From contig CM074134.1 of assembly GCA_037178625.1 (NCBI GenBank), forward strand, positions 2,728,001 through 2,792,000: a stretch of 64,000 nt of DNA, read 5' to 3'. Below the pieces are notes generated by a model. It made no database searches. It saw nothing but the letters and a program-made list of their open reading frames with translations, and was not told the DNA's origin. The DNA is from Skeletonema tropicum (lineage: Eukaryota > Bacillariophyta > Thalassiosirophyceae > Thalassiosirales > Thalassiosiraceae). A program made the translations under genes and the position numbers. Of this stretch, positions 10,901 to 22,932 are shown one piece after another; positions within the stretch are counted from its first letter, which is position 1, and each line of letters begins with the position of its first letter.

Positions 10901-13109
10901 GTGGGATCACACTGGTAATAATCAAAATACAGTGGAGCAACAGCTCGTATTGCGATCGGTTTTCGTCATGCATACCATGGTAAAGCACATACGAAGAAGA
11001 CGCCACAGCAAAGAAGAATAGCATCAGCAGAAGCAAAGCTGTTTCTTTTTCGTGTCCCTTGACCTTTTCCTGCGAGCCTTCAATCATACGCACGAGTTTT
11101 CCTTGGGCGGATGAGAAACCAGTTCGAAGAACAAAGCAAATGCATCCGCCATCGGGTGGATTGGGGATATCTCCATACGTATGAGGATGTAAAGTAGATA
11201 CATTCTTTCCGTCTTCTTCCTCCTCAGATGAGGCCTCTTCTTCCTCAACAGCCTCAACACCTTTGCATTGTAAAATCTTTGTCCCAGCATAGAGAACGTG
11301 AGTTTTGTGACGTGTTTTCATATCAAGATTCTCGCCTTCTACCAACTCGCTGATCCCCTCTTTCATCTGTGGCACACTTTCTCCAGTCAAACTAGCTTCA
11401 TTGACAACAGTCGATCCACGCAACACAAGGACATCGGCAGGTACAACATCTCCATCCTCCGAACTCTCACTAGTTTCAGTCTTTGGATCCACAACCGCAT
11501 CCTCCGCGCTATTCTTCTTTTTCAAACTCCTCGTCAAACTCAAAATATCACCAGGTAACAATTCCGTAGTCCAAATCTTGGTCCATACACCCTCTCGAAA
11601 TACTCGAATCTTTCTAGCTGTATTTCCCATTCCACGTAATGCGCTTAAACTTTTGATTCTTGAAAATACGACTGTTGCTTCAAATGTCAAAATCATGAAT
11701 AGGGTGAATGCCGAGTATTGCCTGTAGTAGTAGAAGCGAACAGAAACATGAGATGGTGAGTATCCAGAATCTAGAAAAACAATCTTGTTTTCACACACCA
11801 ACAAGTGAAACCTATTCATTCACAATACACAATTCTTGCATAAAACACATACATACATTACACTCACCAATAATCATCCAACATCCACAACACCACACAA
11901 AACAACTGAAACACCGTAAACGGACTCAACAACTGCTTCTTATACATATCCTGAAATGTTGGCTGTCTCACATCAAATTTATTCTCCCCAAATCGTACCC
12001 CGGCCGCTTCCAATTGATGACTTGATTCCATACCTGCCCAACTTTGAAAGAATTGGAGTGGCATGGTGGTATTACATCGAATTTTGATCCATTCTCCTCC
12101 TCCGTCATCATCTTCTTGGTCGAGGTAATATCTTCTTCGATGATATTCAAATACAACACCTAATGTGGGAACGTAGAGGATTGGTAATAGTACCTTGGAC
12201 TCTCCAACCTTGGAGGGTGTAATGACCACATGTGTGGGTAGATGATTGGGTATGGAAATGATGGAATTGTTGTATTCGATTCGTTCCATGAGTGTTTTTG
12301 CGGTGTCCATGTTGTTCTTGCTGTTTGTGGTGGTACTACTACTAGTAGTAGTAGTAGTGGCAGCTCCCTTGACAGGAATGGGTTTCAACAATGGATTCTC
12401 CTCTTCATCCAATTCCATCCATTCCTCTGGAATATCCAACACTCCATCCTCACTACTAGTTGAATCGACACTGACAAAATTCATCCAAACATTAAACTTG
12501 ACACTCCAAACCTGTAACAGCACCACCAACAAATGAACCGTCACCAAGATACCCGTACACAACATACTTACAAATGTCGGTGCATACCGCTTCGGCACAC
12601 GTTGACTTTTCGGCAATGAATCCAACACACTCTGCTCCTTGGCCCGTTTTTTCAATGCCGCATGCTCATCAATATCCATGTGAAGCCAATCGAACCATCC
12701 CATTTTTTTTCGAGGCATCATATCGATTTTCATCGGTAATGTCGGCTAGAGCGTGGGAGAGTTCGGCACGAAGTTTGGCAGATCCTTCCATGACGGTGAA
12801 CCCTTCCCGTTCGGCCTTGAGGAGGAATTGTGTGTAGGGTGTTCCCATGGTGGAAATTATCCAGTAGAGTTGATGGATGTACAGTAAAAGAAAGAGGAGG
12901 TGGTACGATTTGACATTGTGGATTCGACGTGCCTTCTTCTTTTGCTGCTGTTTGGTGGAAGTGCTTTGAGGGAGCACCTTCTTGGGACGGAATAATTCCA
13001 CGTGGGCAATGCGTTTGGAGGAGCAGGGGAGGGAGTTTGGTGGACGGTTGGCGTTGAGGGTGGCTAGGTGGGCGTCGTCGTCGACTGCGGTGGCGTGTTT
13101 GCCAGTCAT
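7917..13109 (-). CDS. ATP13A1: P5A-type ATPase (Spf1/ATP13A1 family), ER membrane
   Basis: P5A ATPases sit in the ER membrane and remove mistargeted or misoriented transmembrane helices. Visible hallmarks: LPGD and SLTGESVPQ (actuator domain), PPELPMQMALAVN in the membrane (P5A PPELP signature), CTEPFRVPIAGK, DKTGTLT (phosphorylated Asp) and MCGDGANDVGALK (hinge). Exon 1 is 13109-11868 and exon 2 is 11721-7917; the 146-bp intron restores DDYWQYSAFTLFMILTF, matching the family. Residues coded at about 12733-11868 contain NKFDVRQPTFQDMYKKQLLSPF-like family sequence. The first part (13109-12703: VELFRP, YHLLFLLLYIHQLYW) is in a different frame from the rest; dropping one A from the 8-A run at 12703-12710 joins them to about 1681 aa, long for the family because of low-complexity inserts and a charged coiled-coil (KAKKAKLEAKAKQQK). 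That 1-bp shift is either an assembly error or a real break. If translation starts at 12733 instead, the first transmembrane segment is lost. Confidence 0.88.
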
Positions 13110-13495
13110 GGTTGCTTGATATTGTTATGTCGTATGTGGTTGGGCGGTTTAAGATTATTATATGTCGATAATTATCCTAAGTATTTGAGGCGATTATTCA
13201 TCAATGGCATTGCATTGAATTTATATGCGGCTGTCGTGGTCAGGGCGGAGAACAGCGGAGATAAAACACCTCTCGCGGATTTTTCGGGGGCTAGCGGAGG
13301 ATTGGGTACTAATTCCTACATCATGTAGAATCTTCTCGCACGTCTCGGAAAGAAGATGGGAGATTAGGGCTTGCTTCGTCTGGTCATACTACCCTTCTTC
13401 CTGAAAACATCCTTAGTGCTAGGTCGACAATTCTGCAAAATACAAAGAAGCGGAGGCTAGATGGTCGTCCAGTGGCGGCTACACTTGCTGCTGCT
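13110..13495. other. intergenic with an F-box 5' fragment
   Basis: Upstream of the P5A gene. About 13430-13505 on the plus strand (KKRRLDGRPVAATLAAA, then stop) matches the N-terminal coding start of the F-box relic at 47092. The rest shows nothing. Confidence 0.5.
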
Positions 13496-14942
13496 TTATA
13501 GGTGACCTGGGCACGCACCGACGATCTTGCTCTTGCAAATATATTTGGCAAGATACGATTGCGCAAAGCTGTCAGAGAATGAATACAAATAGTCTTTGCG
13601 ACTACGACTTCTGATGAATCTTTCATTCAAATATATGATTCTATGCATCATTAGGTGATCTTTGCACTTATTCCAAGGCGTAGACCAAGGAAGGGAACTT
13701 GGGCCGTAGTTTGTAGCATTCACCAGCTTTAGATACCATAGTATTCTTCGCACAATCGCTTGTAGTCGTCTTCTGAAGGAGGCTGATGATATCCCTCGAA
13801 AACAGAATATATCTTCCTCTATACTTTGCAGCTCCCGATTGTAAACTTCATAGCCGCTACTTTCTCTATCAGGCTCAGGATCAAGCCAGTTAATCTCACA
13901 TGAGTTCGCACAATGATTATATTGAGCCGTTCGTTTCCATCTCCATCCGACGCGTGATCCCGCGTGCACAAATTCAATAGAGAATGGAGGAGGAGGATGA
14001 CCACTTTCTTCACTCGACGCGTACCATTCCGGAGAATCACGTGAGAGACGCCATCCTATATCTATATATTGTAAACTTTTAAAGAGAGGTGGGTCGCGTT
14101 GTTTTTTGAGGCGGTAGATTGCCACAGCTACACTGGGAACATCCGAAGTTCGTTGAAACTCATGAGATCTAGCACCAATTACTAATTTCCCTAGCTCGAG
14201 TTCTTCCAATGTTGAAAAATCGTTCTCATCGATCGCACGCATATCCCCTCTTATCATAGAACAACCAGCCAATCTCAAAGACTTCAGACGTGGAAAGTCA
14301 GCGAGATCCATGAAGTCCCCCTCGATTTTACGGCCGCATAGGCAAAGCTTCTCAAGAGTGTTTTTGAGCGTTCTGAGACTTCTGATGTTACCTGTCAAAA
14401 ACTTATTCAATCCAATCGTAAAAAGCTCTTTGAGAGAAGGCAGTCCAGCTAGCATCTCCAGATCCCACTTCAAATAGGAGCAGTTCACGATATCTAATGA
14501 TTGGAGGAATGGGAAATTGAATAGAACAGGATATCTTCCGTTCAACATGTCGGTAGATATTTCGAAACGTCTCAAATGTCTGAACTTGGAAATTATCTGG
14601 ATATCAATGCGTAGTCCAGTCAGCAGTGGCGGCTGCCTGTTCTTTATCTGGATCCTCTCCATCGCAATATTTGTGTCTACTTCTACTTCCGAGATCACAT
14701 ATCCTTAGCTGCTGTAAATTCGGCAATGCCTTCGTCATTGCTACCATGGCTTTATATTTCTTCTCGCTATCGACGTGAAATTGTGATTCGATGGCACGAT
14801 AATAGGATACATTGAAACAGGAATGCCAAGGAACCATCGTAGTCCTCGCCGCATCTCTAAATTTCTTGCAGCAGATCCGTGATCGCATGATATCTTTGTA
14901 GCCAAGGAATCCTAGAATTCTCGAGGTCAGTTTGATGCTCAT
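13496..14942 (-). pseudogene. F-box/LRR family member with one frameshift
   Basis: The minus strand gives an F-box start (14942: KLTSRILGFLGYKDIMRSR, CCKKFRDAAR) and the family's ALPNLQQL segment, then a stop. The LRR part and C-terminal region continue one frame away from about 14660 (ISKFRHLRRFEISTDMLNGR, LPSLKELF, LADFPRLKSLRLAGC) to 13496. The shift (+1) lies near codons for DWTTH at about 14645. The C-terminal family signature is present: FVHAGSRVGWRW, SCEINWLDPEPD and SGYEVYNRELQSIEEDI, but the final QQPPTED is lost or altered. An open frame without ATG runs upstream to about 15090 and includes an acidic stretch (NADDRIIDDPLGG) that resembles the linker before the F-box of its relatives. 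With one indel corrected the protein would be near full length, so it is either a young pseudogene or a sequencing artefact. Confidence 0.65.
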
Positions 14943-15412
14943 TCCACCAAGTGGGTCATCGATGATTCTATCGTCAGCATTGGTATTCGGTATTTCGGGT
15001 GCGGCAATGCGATCGGACGTTTCCGCCGCCGCAGTGGCGCTAGGACCGTTCGGGCCGCCTTGAGCTTTTTTGGGTGAGGAAGCATACTATTTCTGTAGAC
15101 GCCGATGAGATTGAATGTCACGATCGATAAGATCTCAAGGTAAAATCGTTAGCAGAGCCATGATGCTTATTTACCGTTGGCCATGATACTACTCGTAAAA
15201 TGTCAGAGAGGAGCAGTGAGGGTGATGAAGAGAAGAACCGGAAAGCGGAAAATGTGGATGATGCTTTTCTCAAGGGCTTTCTTGTAGAAAAGATTTGCAA
15301 AAGTCTCAGCAGACCTTCAAAAATATTTTGAACGGAATTTTGATCGTTTATCATCACTGATGGTCATGAACATGCGATGCAAATAAAGCTAATCATGAAC
15401 ATGCAAAGCTAG

Positions 15413-16792
15413 TTGACGCGGCGTGGTAAAGATATCTATCGTGGGCAGGGCTCTTCCTGTAGCGACGTATGTGCAGCAACAAAAGTAGTTCTGCTTTCAA
15501 CTTTTGAGATGTCCGAGTGTGCACGGTGGAAAATGCCTCGACCAAAGAAGAGCCGCAGGCTTGATGGAAGTTCCTTGACAAATGATGATGATGATGTGGA
15601 TTTCAAAGAATATCGTATGGATAATCTCAGCACCGACGAGCTTGTACATATCTTCAGCTTTCTCCAACACGAAGATATTATGCGTGCTCGTCTAAACAAA
15701 AGGATGAGAGATGCTGCAAAGCAAACGACTGTGCCGATGACTGAGTTTGTAGTCGATAGTGTGAAGAAATATAATGCCTTGGTGGCTATGTCAACTGCGC
15801 TGCCAAACTTACAGCAGATATCACTTCGTCATCTTGGTTGGCGCCGGGGCCACAAATACATCGATGGTGACGAACCATATGATGAGGGGGATTCAGGCGA
15901 TGAGGAGGACAGGAGGACCACTCACGCAGATATTAGTATCGTAGCAAGATTCAGAAAGCTGCGCTCCCTCGAACTTAATGGAGCGCCTCTGTATGGGAGA
16001 TATGCTGTTCTCTTTGACTTTCCGCTTCTCCAAAAATTAGTCATAAAAAACCAAGACAATTTGAAATTCGATCTAGAAATGTTGGCAGGGTTGCCACAGC
16101 TCAAAGAGTTGTCAATTTCCAACAATCGAAAAAAATTGACTGGCGACATAAAGAGTCTGAGAGTGGTCAAAGATACAATTGAGAAGGTGATGTTGAGGTA
16201 CTGTCGGAAAGTGGAGGGTAACTTCACAGCTCTGGCTGACTTTCCCCATCTGAGGGAATTGGATTTGCGGTACACCAATGTGGTTGGAGACATTCGGGAC
16301 GTTGGTGAGCGCGATTTTGTAACAATGAAAGCACTCAAACTGCCCAGCAGTATCTGCGGTGGAGTATTTCAAGAATTTCAGCGCATTTCTGAGGTCCATG
16401 ACATAATGAGTACACTCTATCCAATCAAAAAACGACGCCCAATTCTTCTGAAGGAATGGGCTGGGGCGCTCTCAGAACGCTCTCCAGACTGGTACAAAGG
16501 GATAGCTGATCGCCATCAATTTGATTGCGATACACCTCCACTGTTAGTCTATTTTGTTCAAGCGGGACCACGCGTTGGCTATCAATGGAATTCTAATTCT
16601 GATCATAGATATGCATGCGAAGTGATTTGGTTAGATCCCGAGCCGGATCAAGGAAGCAGTGACTATGAAAAGTATATCGAAGAGTTGCCCGAGATTGAAC
16701 GACATATATTGTATCGAGGATTTCAGCAGCCTCCTACAGAAGACGAGTTTTTTCGTCTTTTTGCCAATAGCTTCGGTTTCCGTGCAGATTGA
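15413..16792 (+). CDS. F-box/LRR protein, intact family member
   Basis: Substrate-adaptor candidate for SCF ubiquitin ligases. The frame opens at 15413 but the best start is 15533 (MPRPKKSRRLDGS), which resembles the basic N-termini of its relatives; this gives about 419 aa. Domains: basic N-terminus; F-box (DNLSTDELVHIFSFLQHEDI, RARLNKRMRDAAKQT); family block VDSVKKYNALVAMSTALPNL; LRR-like repeats (FPLLQKLVI, LAGLPQLKELSIS, KSLRVVKDTIEKVML, LADFPHLRELDLR, FVTMKALKLP); and the C-terminal family region (YFVQAGPRVGYQW, CEVIWLDPEPD, DYEKYIEELPEIE, FQQPPTEDEFF). Single exon. The C-terminal region is not one I can name. It is divergent from the neighbouring copy on the minus strand, with about 470 bp between starts. 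Confidence 0.75.
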   Translation: MTRRGKDIYRGQGSSCSDVCAATKVVLLSTFEMSECARWKMPRPKKSRRLDGSSLTNDDDDVDFKEYRMDNLSTDELVHIFSFLQHEDIMRARLNKRMRDAAKQTTVPMTEFVVDSVKKYNALVAMSTALPNLQQISLRHLGWRRGHKYIDGDEPYDEGDSGDEEDRRTTHADISIVARFRKLRSLELNGAPLYGRYAVLFDFPLLQKLVIKNQDNLKFDLEMLAGLPQLKELSISNNRKKLTGDIKSLRVVKDTIEKVMLRYCRKVEGNFTALADFPHLRELDLRYTNVVGDIRDVGERDFVTMKALKLPSSICGGVFQEFQRISEVHDIMSTLYPIKKRRPILLKEWAGALSERSPDWYKGIADRHQFDCDTPPLLVYFVQAGPRVGYQWNSNSDHRYACEVIWLDPEPDQGSSDYEKYIEELPEIERHILYRGFQQPPTEDEFFRLFANSFGFRAD

Positions 16793-17595
16793 CGAAGACG
16801 AATATCTATATTGAATATTTGTGACGATATCACGCAGGCTCGTCTTCAATCGTGTATCTGGGCAAAACGATCTAAAGCATGTGTGAGAGTAGGACTTTCG
16901 AACCATGGTGTAGAAAGGGAATGAGTCAAGTTGCTTCTTATTCTGGCGGATAAGCCTCACGTTTTCTTCTGTTGAATCCGTCAGCTATCTAGGCTTGTAT
17001 GAAAAAGTGGTGTCATTGTATAGTAGTCTACAAAAGTCAAAAGCTTCATGTAAAGATATTTGTAAATGTCTTCTGATAATTTTCACATACAGGTCCGTAG
17101 TCTTACTCTTAAAGCCTTTATTTACAACAAAGTCGTGGCAAGTATTCATCGTCATCGTGGTTGCTAGAGTCAGCGTCGGTACCATCTATTGACCTCAAAC
17201 TGCGTCAAGCACAGTTTCATGGGACAAGGGGATTGAGCTGAGCTTGGCTCCTCCCCGCGTCTACTATATCTGTTTCACGAAGCTTCTCCTTCTTCTTCTG
17301 TATCTAGCTGCCATGCAGACCAATAATAGAGCAAAGAGCGAGCACAAGAAACCTCGCAATCAGGCAAGCAAAGGTCCCAAAGGAAGCTTTTCTTGAAATG
17401 AGAGTTCGTAAAAGTCACAACAAAGATTTTCAGACGCCCATCCGAAAATCTCAACGCAAGAGATCCGTTATCAAGAGAGTCTTGATAATCACCATGGCAT
17501 TGTTTATGCCTCTCCACTACCCCCAGTATCATTGATCGAGAGAGCCTTCTCCAATAAAACAAACTCCAAATAACACCACCTAATAAGCTACAATC
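16793..17595. other. intergenic, nothing recognised
   Basis: Between the F-box gene and the V-ATPase gene. Short frames on both strands have no recognisable features. Confidence 0.5.
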
Positions 17596-19129
17596 ATGTC
17601 TCACCCCACCTACCTAATCACCTCCATCAGCAACTCCGGCTCGGCCCCCGAAAACTCCTTCCGCAAACTCCAAAATGCCGCCGCCTGCCCCTCGGCCCCC
17701 TACGGCGAAATGTTCAAACTCGAGGTCCCCTCCCTCATGGTCGGGACACTCGACTCCCTCATGACCCTCTCCGACGACCTTGGCAAAACCGACTCCATCA
17801 TCGAGAGCATTGTCCGCAAGGTGGAAAAGTCCTCCATGGAACTTGCCGGGAAAAAAGGCCACCGAGTTAACTGTGGGTGGCGTCCCGTCCACTCGATACA
17901 TACAGCAATTTGCATGGGACTATGCCAAATACCCCAACCGTCGCCCTTTGAAGGAATTGGTGTCGTTGATATCCAGTGGGGTGAGTGCGATTGATGAGGA
18001 GTTGAAGCAGCTTTCGAATTCGTATGGGGATAAGCAGGCGGCATTGCAGGATGCCAAGAGGAAGAAGGGGGGGAATTTGATGACTGTGGATTTGAATGAT
18101 GTGTTGGAGGAGAAGGTGGTTAAGAATTTGAAGATTTTTGATACGGAGTATTTGAAGACGGTGTTTGTGGCGGTGGGGAAGGCGCAGGTGGAGACCTTTG
18201 AGAAGGAGATTTATGCGCTTGGGTGGGGAATTGGTTGGATATGGTGGTGAGTTTTTATTTGGGTGTGGGATGATTAATATGTTGTTGTTATTTGATTTTT
18301 AGTTGGTGTTTAATGTGGGATAGAGTGAATGAGAGATGGACAGAGAGAGTTCTGTGCATTGATATGGCTCTTTGCATTGGATTTATTGGACTCTGAAAAT
18401 GTCATTGAGAAAATGTCATTGATTGCCAATGCACCCCTTATTTCTCATCAATGCCTTGCATTCATCATTGCTTGCCATTTCTCCTGCACAACTATAAAAT
18501 ACAGGACCCGACTGGTCACGTATGCCCAATGGACTCGGTCAACCCACAAACTTTGGCGCTCAGGTAGACAGACACCAAAAGAAGGGATCTCCCGTCGTAC
18601 CAGGCTCCCTAGAAAAGGTCATGGAAGACAATGACAGTGTCCTCTACACAGTCACTGTCCTTAAGGGCATGTACGAGGCTGGATATTACTGAGGGAGAAG
18701 AATTCGTCCCCGGAACAAAAATCGATCTCCTCGAGGCATTTGCCAAGATTCTCCGTGAGAAACGTTACTCAGGTTCGTGAGAACTTCACCTATGATCCCT
18801 CCCAACAGGGCAAATCTGCCATGATGATGGAACAGTTGCAGGTGGAAGTTGACAACATGCGTTCTGGATTAACCAGATGGTGCAAAACTCACTTTGGTGA
18901 AGCGTTTGTGGCGTGGATGCACATTAAGGTCATTCGGGTGTTTGTGGAGAGTGTGCTTCGTTATGGACTTCCTGTTGATTTCACAGCGGTGTTGTATAAG
19001 GTTGCTAGTGGGAAGGAGGTCATGTTGGTGAATGCATTGGATAAGACCTTTGGTGAATCTGTGAAGGATGAAGATGATCCTGATGATGAGGAGTATCATG
19101 ACTTTGTTTTGATCAAGTTTGAGCCATAA
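17596..19129 (+). CDS. ATP6V1C: V-type H+-ATPase subunit C, with intron and apparent frameshifts
   Basis: Subunit C holds the V1 stator to Vo in the proton pump of acidic compartments. Family sequence is clear in order: [20 protein letters not shown] and [17 protein letters not shown] (from ATG 17596); [20 protein letters not shown] and [25 protein letters not shown]; then after an intron (acceptor about 18504) [54 protein letters not shown]; and finally [20 protein letters not shown] with [15 protein letters not shown]. Parts are out of frame with one another: an extra A in the 6-A run at 17851-17856, about one extra base near 18681, and another near 18772. The donor is uncertain (a GTGAGT lies at 18247). 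Corrected, the length suits the family (about 380-400 aa). Since this subunit is normally essential, either the sequence has +1 errors or a second copy exists elsewhere. Confidence 0.8.
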
Positions 19130-19334
19130 GGAGTGGACACTTTTCAGAAAAGTGGTAAATGACGCGACAAAGTAATTAGATCGTGGTTTGTGGATGAGAA
19201 AGAAGATGGGCATTTGGCTTAGAGATGACCATTTTGAGTGTGTGTAAATAAGTTGACGACGTATAACAATAGGTAATATGCCGTCATTTGGATTGATTTT
19301 GACTCTGTAGGGTAATAGGACACAATTTTCTTCT

Positions 19335-20209
19335 TCAATCCAGCATTATAAACCTTGTGGGTCTTATTCTCTGTGCCCAATCGTCTTCTGTAGGTGGCTT
19401 CTGACATCTTTGAAGAAAAACCTTCCCTTCAATAGAGTGCATTTCTTCCATAACCACATCCACCGTAGATGTCTTCTGGGAGGATGAGTGTTTCCAGTGC
19501 TGAAAAATCACCCTCACCATTCTCCCGAATATCACCTCCTGTCACATAAGAAGACTGTTTCAGATTCAACTCCCTCAAGCGTGGGAGCTGGAAGCATCAA
19601 TCTTTAACTGCACAACTTTCTGAATATTGATATTATTTGAATATCGTGTGTGTTTTGGTCGGCAATACTATCAGCTCTCGGTTCTGGACCCGAGCTAATG
19701 GAGTCTGACTCGTGCTGTAGGATTCCGAGTAGCTCACTTCATCTAGATCCTCCCTTGTTTCTTCGAGTGGAACCTCCTCATCACCTGGATTCTCCCATGG
19801 CCGAGATCTAGAGCGAAATCTGCTGTATAAGTTTGGCAGCGCAGAGATGGCCACCATCAGAGATTGAATGTTCTCAGGTTGAAAGTAGGTTGAAAGTACT
19901 TCTCTTCTAGAGAGAGCGAGTCATATATAAGAGGGCCGCTATTGCGGCAAACGGACATGCCCCCCCCCCCCCCCTTTTCATTTGTTGCCACCCTTGTCGT
20001 TGCGTTGGGCCAACCTAAATACCAGGTACACACACACACACATGTGTATTAGGCAGGAGCATCCTCGTGTTTAAAAAGTTCCGCCGCGAGCGTCGAGGTG
20101 GTGGTGACGAATGACGAATCTTATCTGTCAGCCTTGGTTTCTTCGAGCGAAGGATATATATGGAGGATTTCCTCGTGAATTGCACGTGGGAATTGGAAGA
20201 AATGACCAT
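19335..20209 (-). pseudogene. decayed F-box/LRR relic, divergent from LOX-b
   Basis: Fragments in family order on the minus strand: N-terminal LRSKKPRLTDKIRHSSPPPR at about 20150-20070 (also seen as RSKKPRL...PPPRRSRR in the intact copies), MVAISALPNLYSRF at about 19857, and the C-terminal EEMHSIEGKVFLQRCQKPPT at about 19450-19390. The F-box and most LRRs are gone, and frames are interrupted. It contains a CA repeat (20028-20041) and a poly-C run at about 19958-19975. Its 5' end abuts the LOX-b upstream block, in divergent orientation. Confidence 0.65.
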
Positions 20210-20221
20210 CTGCTTGCTTTC

Positions 20222-20364
20222 CTCATCGCATCACAGCGGTTCACGCCTCGCGTAATTTGACGGTTAACGCAAGGCTGTCGTGTAAACATAGTTATTCCCT
20301 TGTTTCACGTCGTTTTCCAAAAAAAACAAGAGACGCTAACCCGTTGCCGTTAACCGCCGTGGCA
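20222..20364 (+). promoter_or_regulatory. conserved upstream block of LOX-b
   Basis: Matches the blocks at 4864-4988 (reverse) and 25624-25765. Shared landmarks: CATCACAGCGGTTCACGCCT, ATAGTTATTCCCTTGTT, AAGAGACGCTAACC and CCGCCGTGGCA. It ends 122 bp before the ATG, a position suited to a core or proximal promoter; no factor site was identified. Confidence 0.55.
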
Positions 20365-20486
20365 CCGACAGCCTCACAAAAAAGATTCAACAGACAGAAA
20401 TTCTTTCTACAGATCTTTTCATCGTCCTCATGCCGAAGTTCACCAATCCACAAGGCCACTTTTCTAGAGGCAGAGCACCAATCACC

Positions 20487-22932
20487 ATGAAGTTCCATCT
20501 TGCTGCCCTTGCGAGTGTTGCTCTGCTACCCCAAGCGAGTGCCTTCGCCCCTGCCGCATTCTCTGCCAGCAAATCCAGCGTCAGCGGCAGCGAAGGAGTT
20601 CGATCGGCGAATGTCTTCTTGAACAGGGTATCGGCAATTGATGATGAGGAGTATCTCTACAATGAGGGAGGAAACGACGCTTGGTCGAAGCTGGTCATGA
20701 TGAGAGATTTCGATCCAGATGAAGAAGATGATGAGGAGCTCGTCAAGGAAGTTCTAGATGCAGCCGCCGCTATTCTGGAGATCGAGGCGGTAGCGGTAGA
20801 AGATAAAGACTCCTCTTCCATTTTTAGGTCCGCTCTGGCTCTTGTGAGTTTACTTAGAGACCAGGTGGGAAAGAAAAAGTCTTTGGATTTTACAACTTAC
20901 CCAAATCACCCTGAGGTAAGCTATTTCTCCATGTGAAAGTATTATCATTATGATCACATCACGTATCTTTTCACCAATAGAGTATGCTCATATACATGTA
21001 CACATCTAATCATCAATAGTTCCCAGACGTTGATCTCTCGGGTGCAATGAAGATGATGGACGGTCCCCCTCCTGCCAATCAGTTATTTTCTTTGAAAAAG
21101 ATTGTAAGACTTGTTCTTCGACTTCAAAAATTTGCTTTGGGGCAGGAAAGTGTAGAAGATAACATCAAAGAAGCCAAGACGCAGGAGGATGCTTACAAAG
21201 CTTGCTTCACAAAGGAAACAATTGGGCGTTTCGGTGTCATCCCTAATCCAGCAAACTTTGTTCCCCCTCCTTATGCGGTGAATGACTGGGAAAAGGATTC
21301 GGCCTTCGCGAGGCAGTTCTTTTGCGGCACCAATCCTGTCATGATCGAGGTTGCAAAAGATCCGGAGAAGCAATTGTCCAAGAATTTAGTTGACTATTTT
21401 GGAAAGGACAAGCTACAAGCATTGGCTGACAAGAATCAACTCTTGTTTGTTAGCTATGACGATCTTGCCAAACTTGAGGTCAATCCACATCAAATGTTTC
21501 CACTACCACTTAATGATGCTAGTGGACCAGATGGCGGACCAGCACCCCAAACCCATCCTAAGTATTTCTACGCCCCAATCGTTTTGTTTACTTATGATTA
21601 TGATAACGACGAGCTTGATGTTTTGGGGATCCAACTTGAGCGTACCGATGATGCTCGTGTTTATACGAAGAATACCTGTGGTGAGAATGAGTGGCTTGCT
21701 GTCAAGTGTCAGGTAACAGCAGCTGACAGTAACATGCATGAATGGGTGAGCCATCTTGGAAATACGCACCTAACCATGGAGGTAAGCATGAGAAGATACT
21801 CTATTGTCATTCTACACTGTCAACGTTATGTCATCGACTCATCCGAGCATACCTTCTTTCTAATCTCTCAAAAATAATGTGCACAGCCACACATCATTGC
21901 TATCTATAACACATTGAGGCAGGCGAAACATCCTCTCTACACCTTTCTTCAACAAAATTGCCGTGATACTCTTCTTTTGAATTGTAAGTTGTCTTTGTTT
22001 GCGATTTTGTATTCGAACATATTGTGCCCCTCAAACCTCAAGATGATTGTACTAACATTGCACCTCATTCGTATTATCACACAGGGGCCGCACGAGGAAC
22101 CCTTGCAAAATTTGGAGAAACGTCCTTTGGAGATTTACAAGCTGCAGTTGGAGTCGGACAATTCATGCAACTCATCGGAAAGATGTGGTCAAGGTACAGC
22201 TTCTTTGAAAAAACAAGCCTTCCCAATGAACTTGCAAGCCGAGGATTTACCGAGGACGTGCGAATTCCTGGCTACTTGTACCGCGAAGATGGGATGAAGT
22301 TGTGGAATGCAATCGGCGGCTTTGCCACAGACTTTGTTGACGATGTCTTCGAATCCGATGAAGCTGTTGCACGTGATGTGGTCGTGCAAGAGTGGGCAAG
22401 AGAAACTACGGATCCTGACAAGGGTGCAGTGAATGGATTTCCTACTTCGTTTGAGGACAAAGAAACAGTTGCTAAAGTACTCCAAACTATCATGTGGATG
22501 ACTTCGGGTCTTCACGCTGCCGTGAACTTTCCCCAATACGAAGAGTATGGTTATGCGCCCCATAAATCATTGCACCTTCGTGCAGACTTGAGTACCATGC
22601 CAAAAGATGATGCCGAAATTCGCGAATGGATGTTCGAGAATATGTTCCCACTCGTTAGAACTGATGACGTCTGGCTGGAAGAGAAGACAGGTCCCGCAGT
22701 TGTTAAAACGCTTCAAGTGATTAATGCGCTCACGTTACCTTCAAAGAATTGCATCGACAACCTGGCCGATAAATTCGAAGTCCATGGGACGGAAGCTTAC
22801 GACAAGTTCCTCAAAAAACTTAACGTCATCAGCGAGGAAATTGAAGCTAGGAACGATGAGGCTGAGAAAGCCAACAAACCCCCTTACAATTACTTGAATC
22901 CCAAGAATGTACCTGCATCGATTGATATCTAG
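20487..22932 (+). CDS. LOX: plastid-targeted lipoxygenase LOX-b (4 exons)
   Basis: Exons 20487-20915, 21020-21781, 21887-21983 and 22085-22932, GT-AG introns, phases 0, 0, 1, giving 711 aa. I chose the ATG at 20487 because it begins the signal peptide MKFHLAALASVALLPQASAF followed by AP; an in-frame ATG 57 nt upstream (20430) would bury it. Exons 3 and 4 join as LLLNWAARGTLAKF, matching the lipoxygenase pattern after the iron helix. Predicted iron ligands: H388 and H393 in HEWVSHLGNTH, H573 and N577 in LHAAVNF, and the C-terminal I711. An acidic stretch (DPDEEDDEELVKE, residues about 75-90) follows the transit region. Compared with LOX-a and LOX-c the protein is nearly identical except for a patch after ENMFP (VRTDDVWLEEKTGPAVVKT). 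It forms a direct tandem with LOX-c, about 3 kb downstream; conserved flanks reach about 23169. Confidence 0.92.

Noticed and set aside
17275..17604. 109-aa minus-strand frame before V-ATPase C
   Set aside because: Lies in the leader of the V-ATPase gene and has no recognisable motifs.
17851..17857. Programmed ribosomal frameshift site in V-ATPase C (A-run followed by G)
   Set aside because: The needed shift is +1, not -1, the heptamer is not in the right phase, and two more shifts follow in the same gene.
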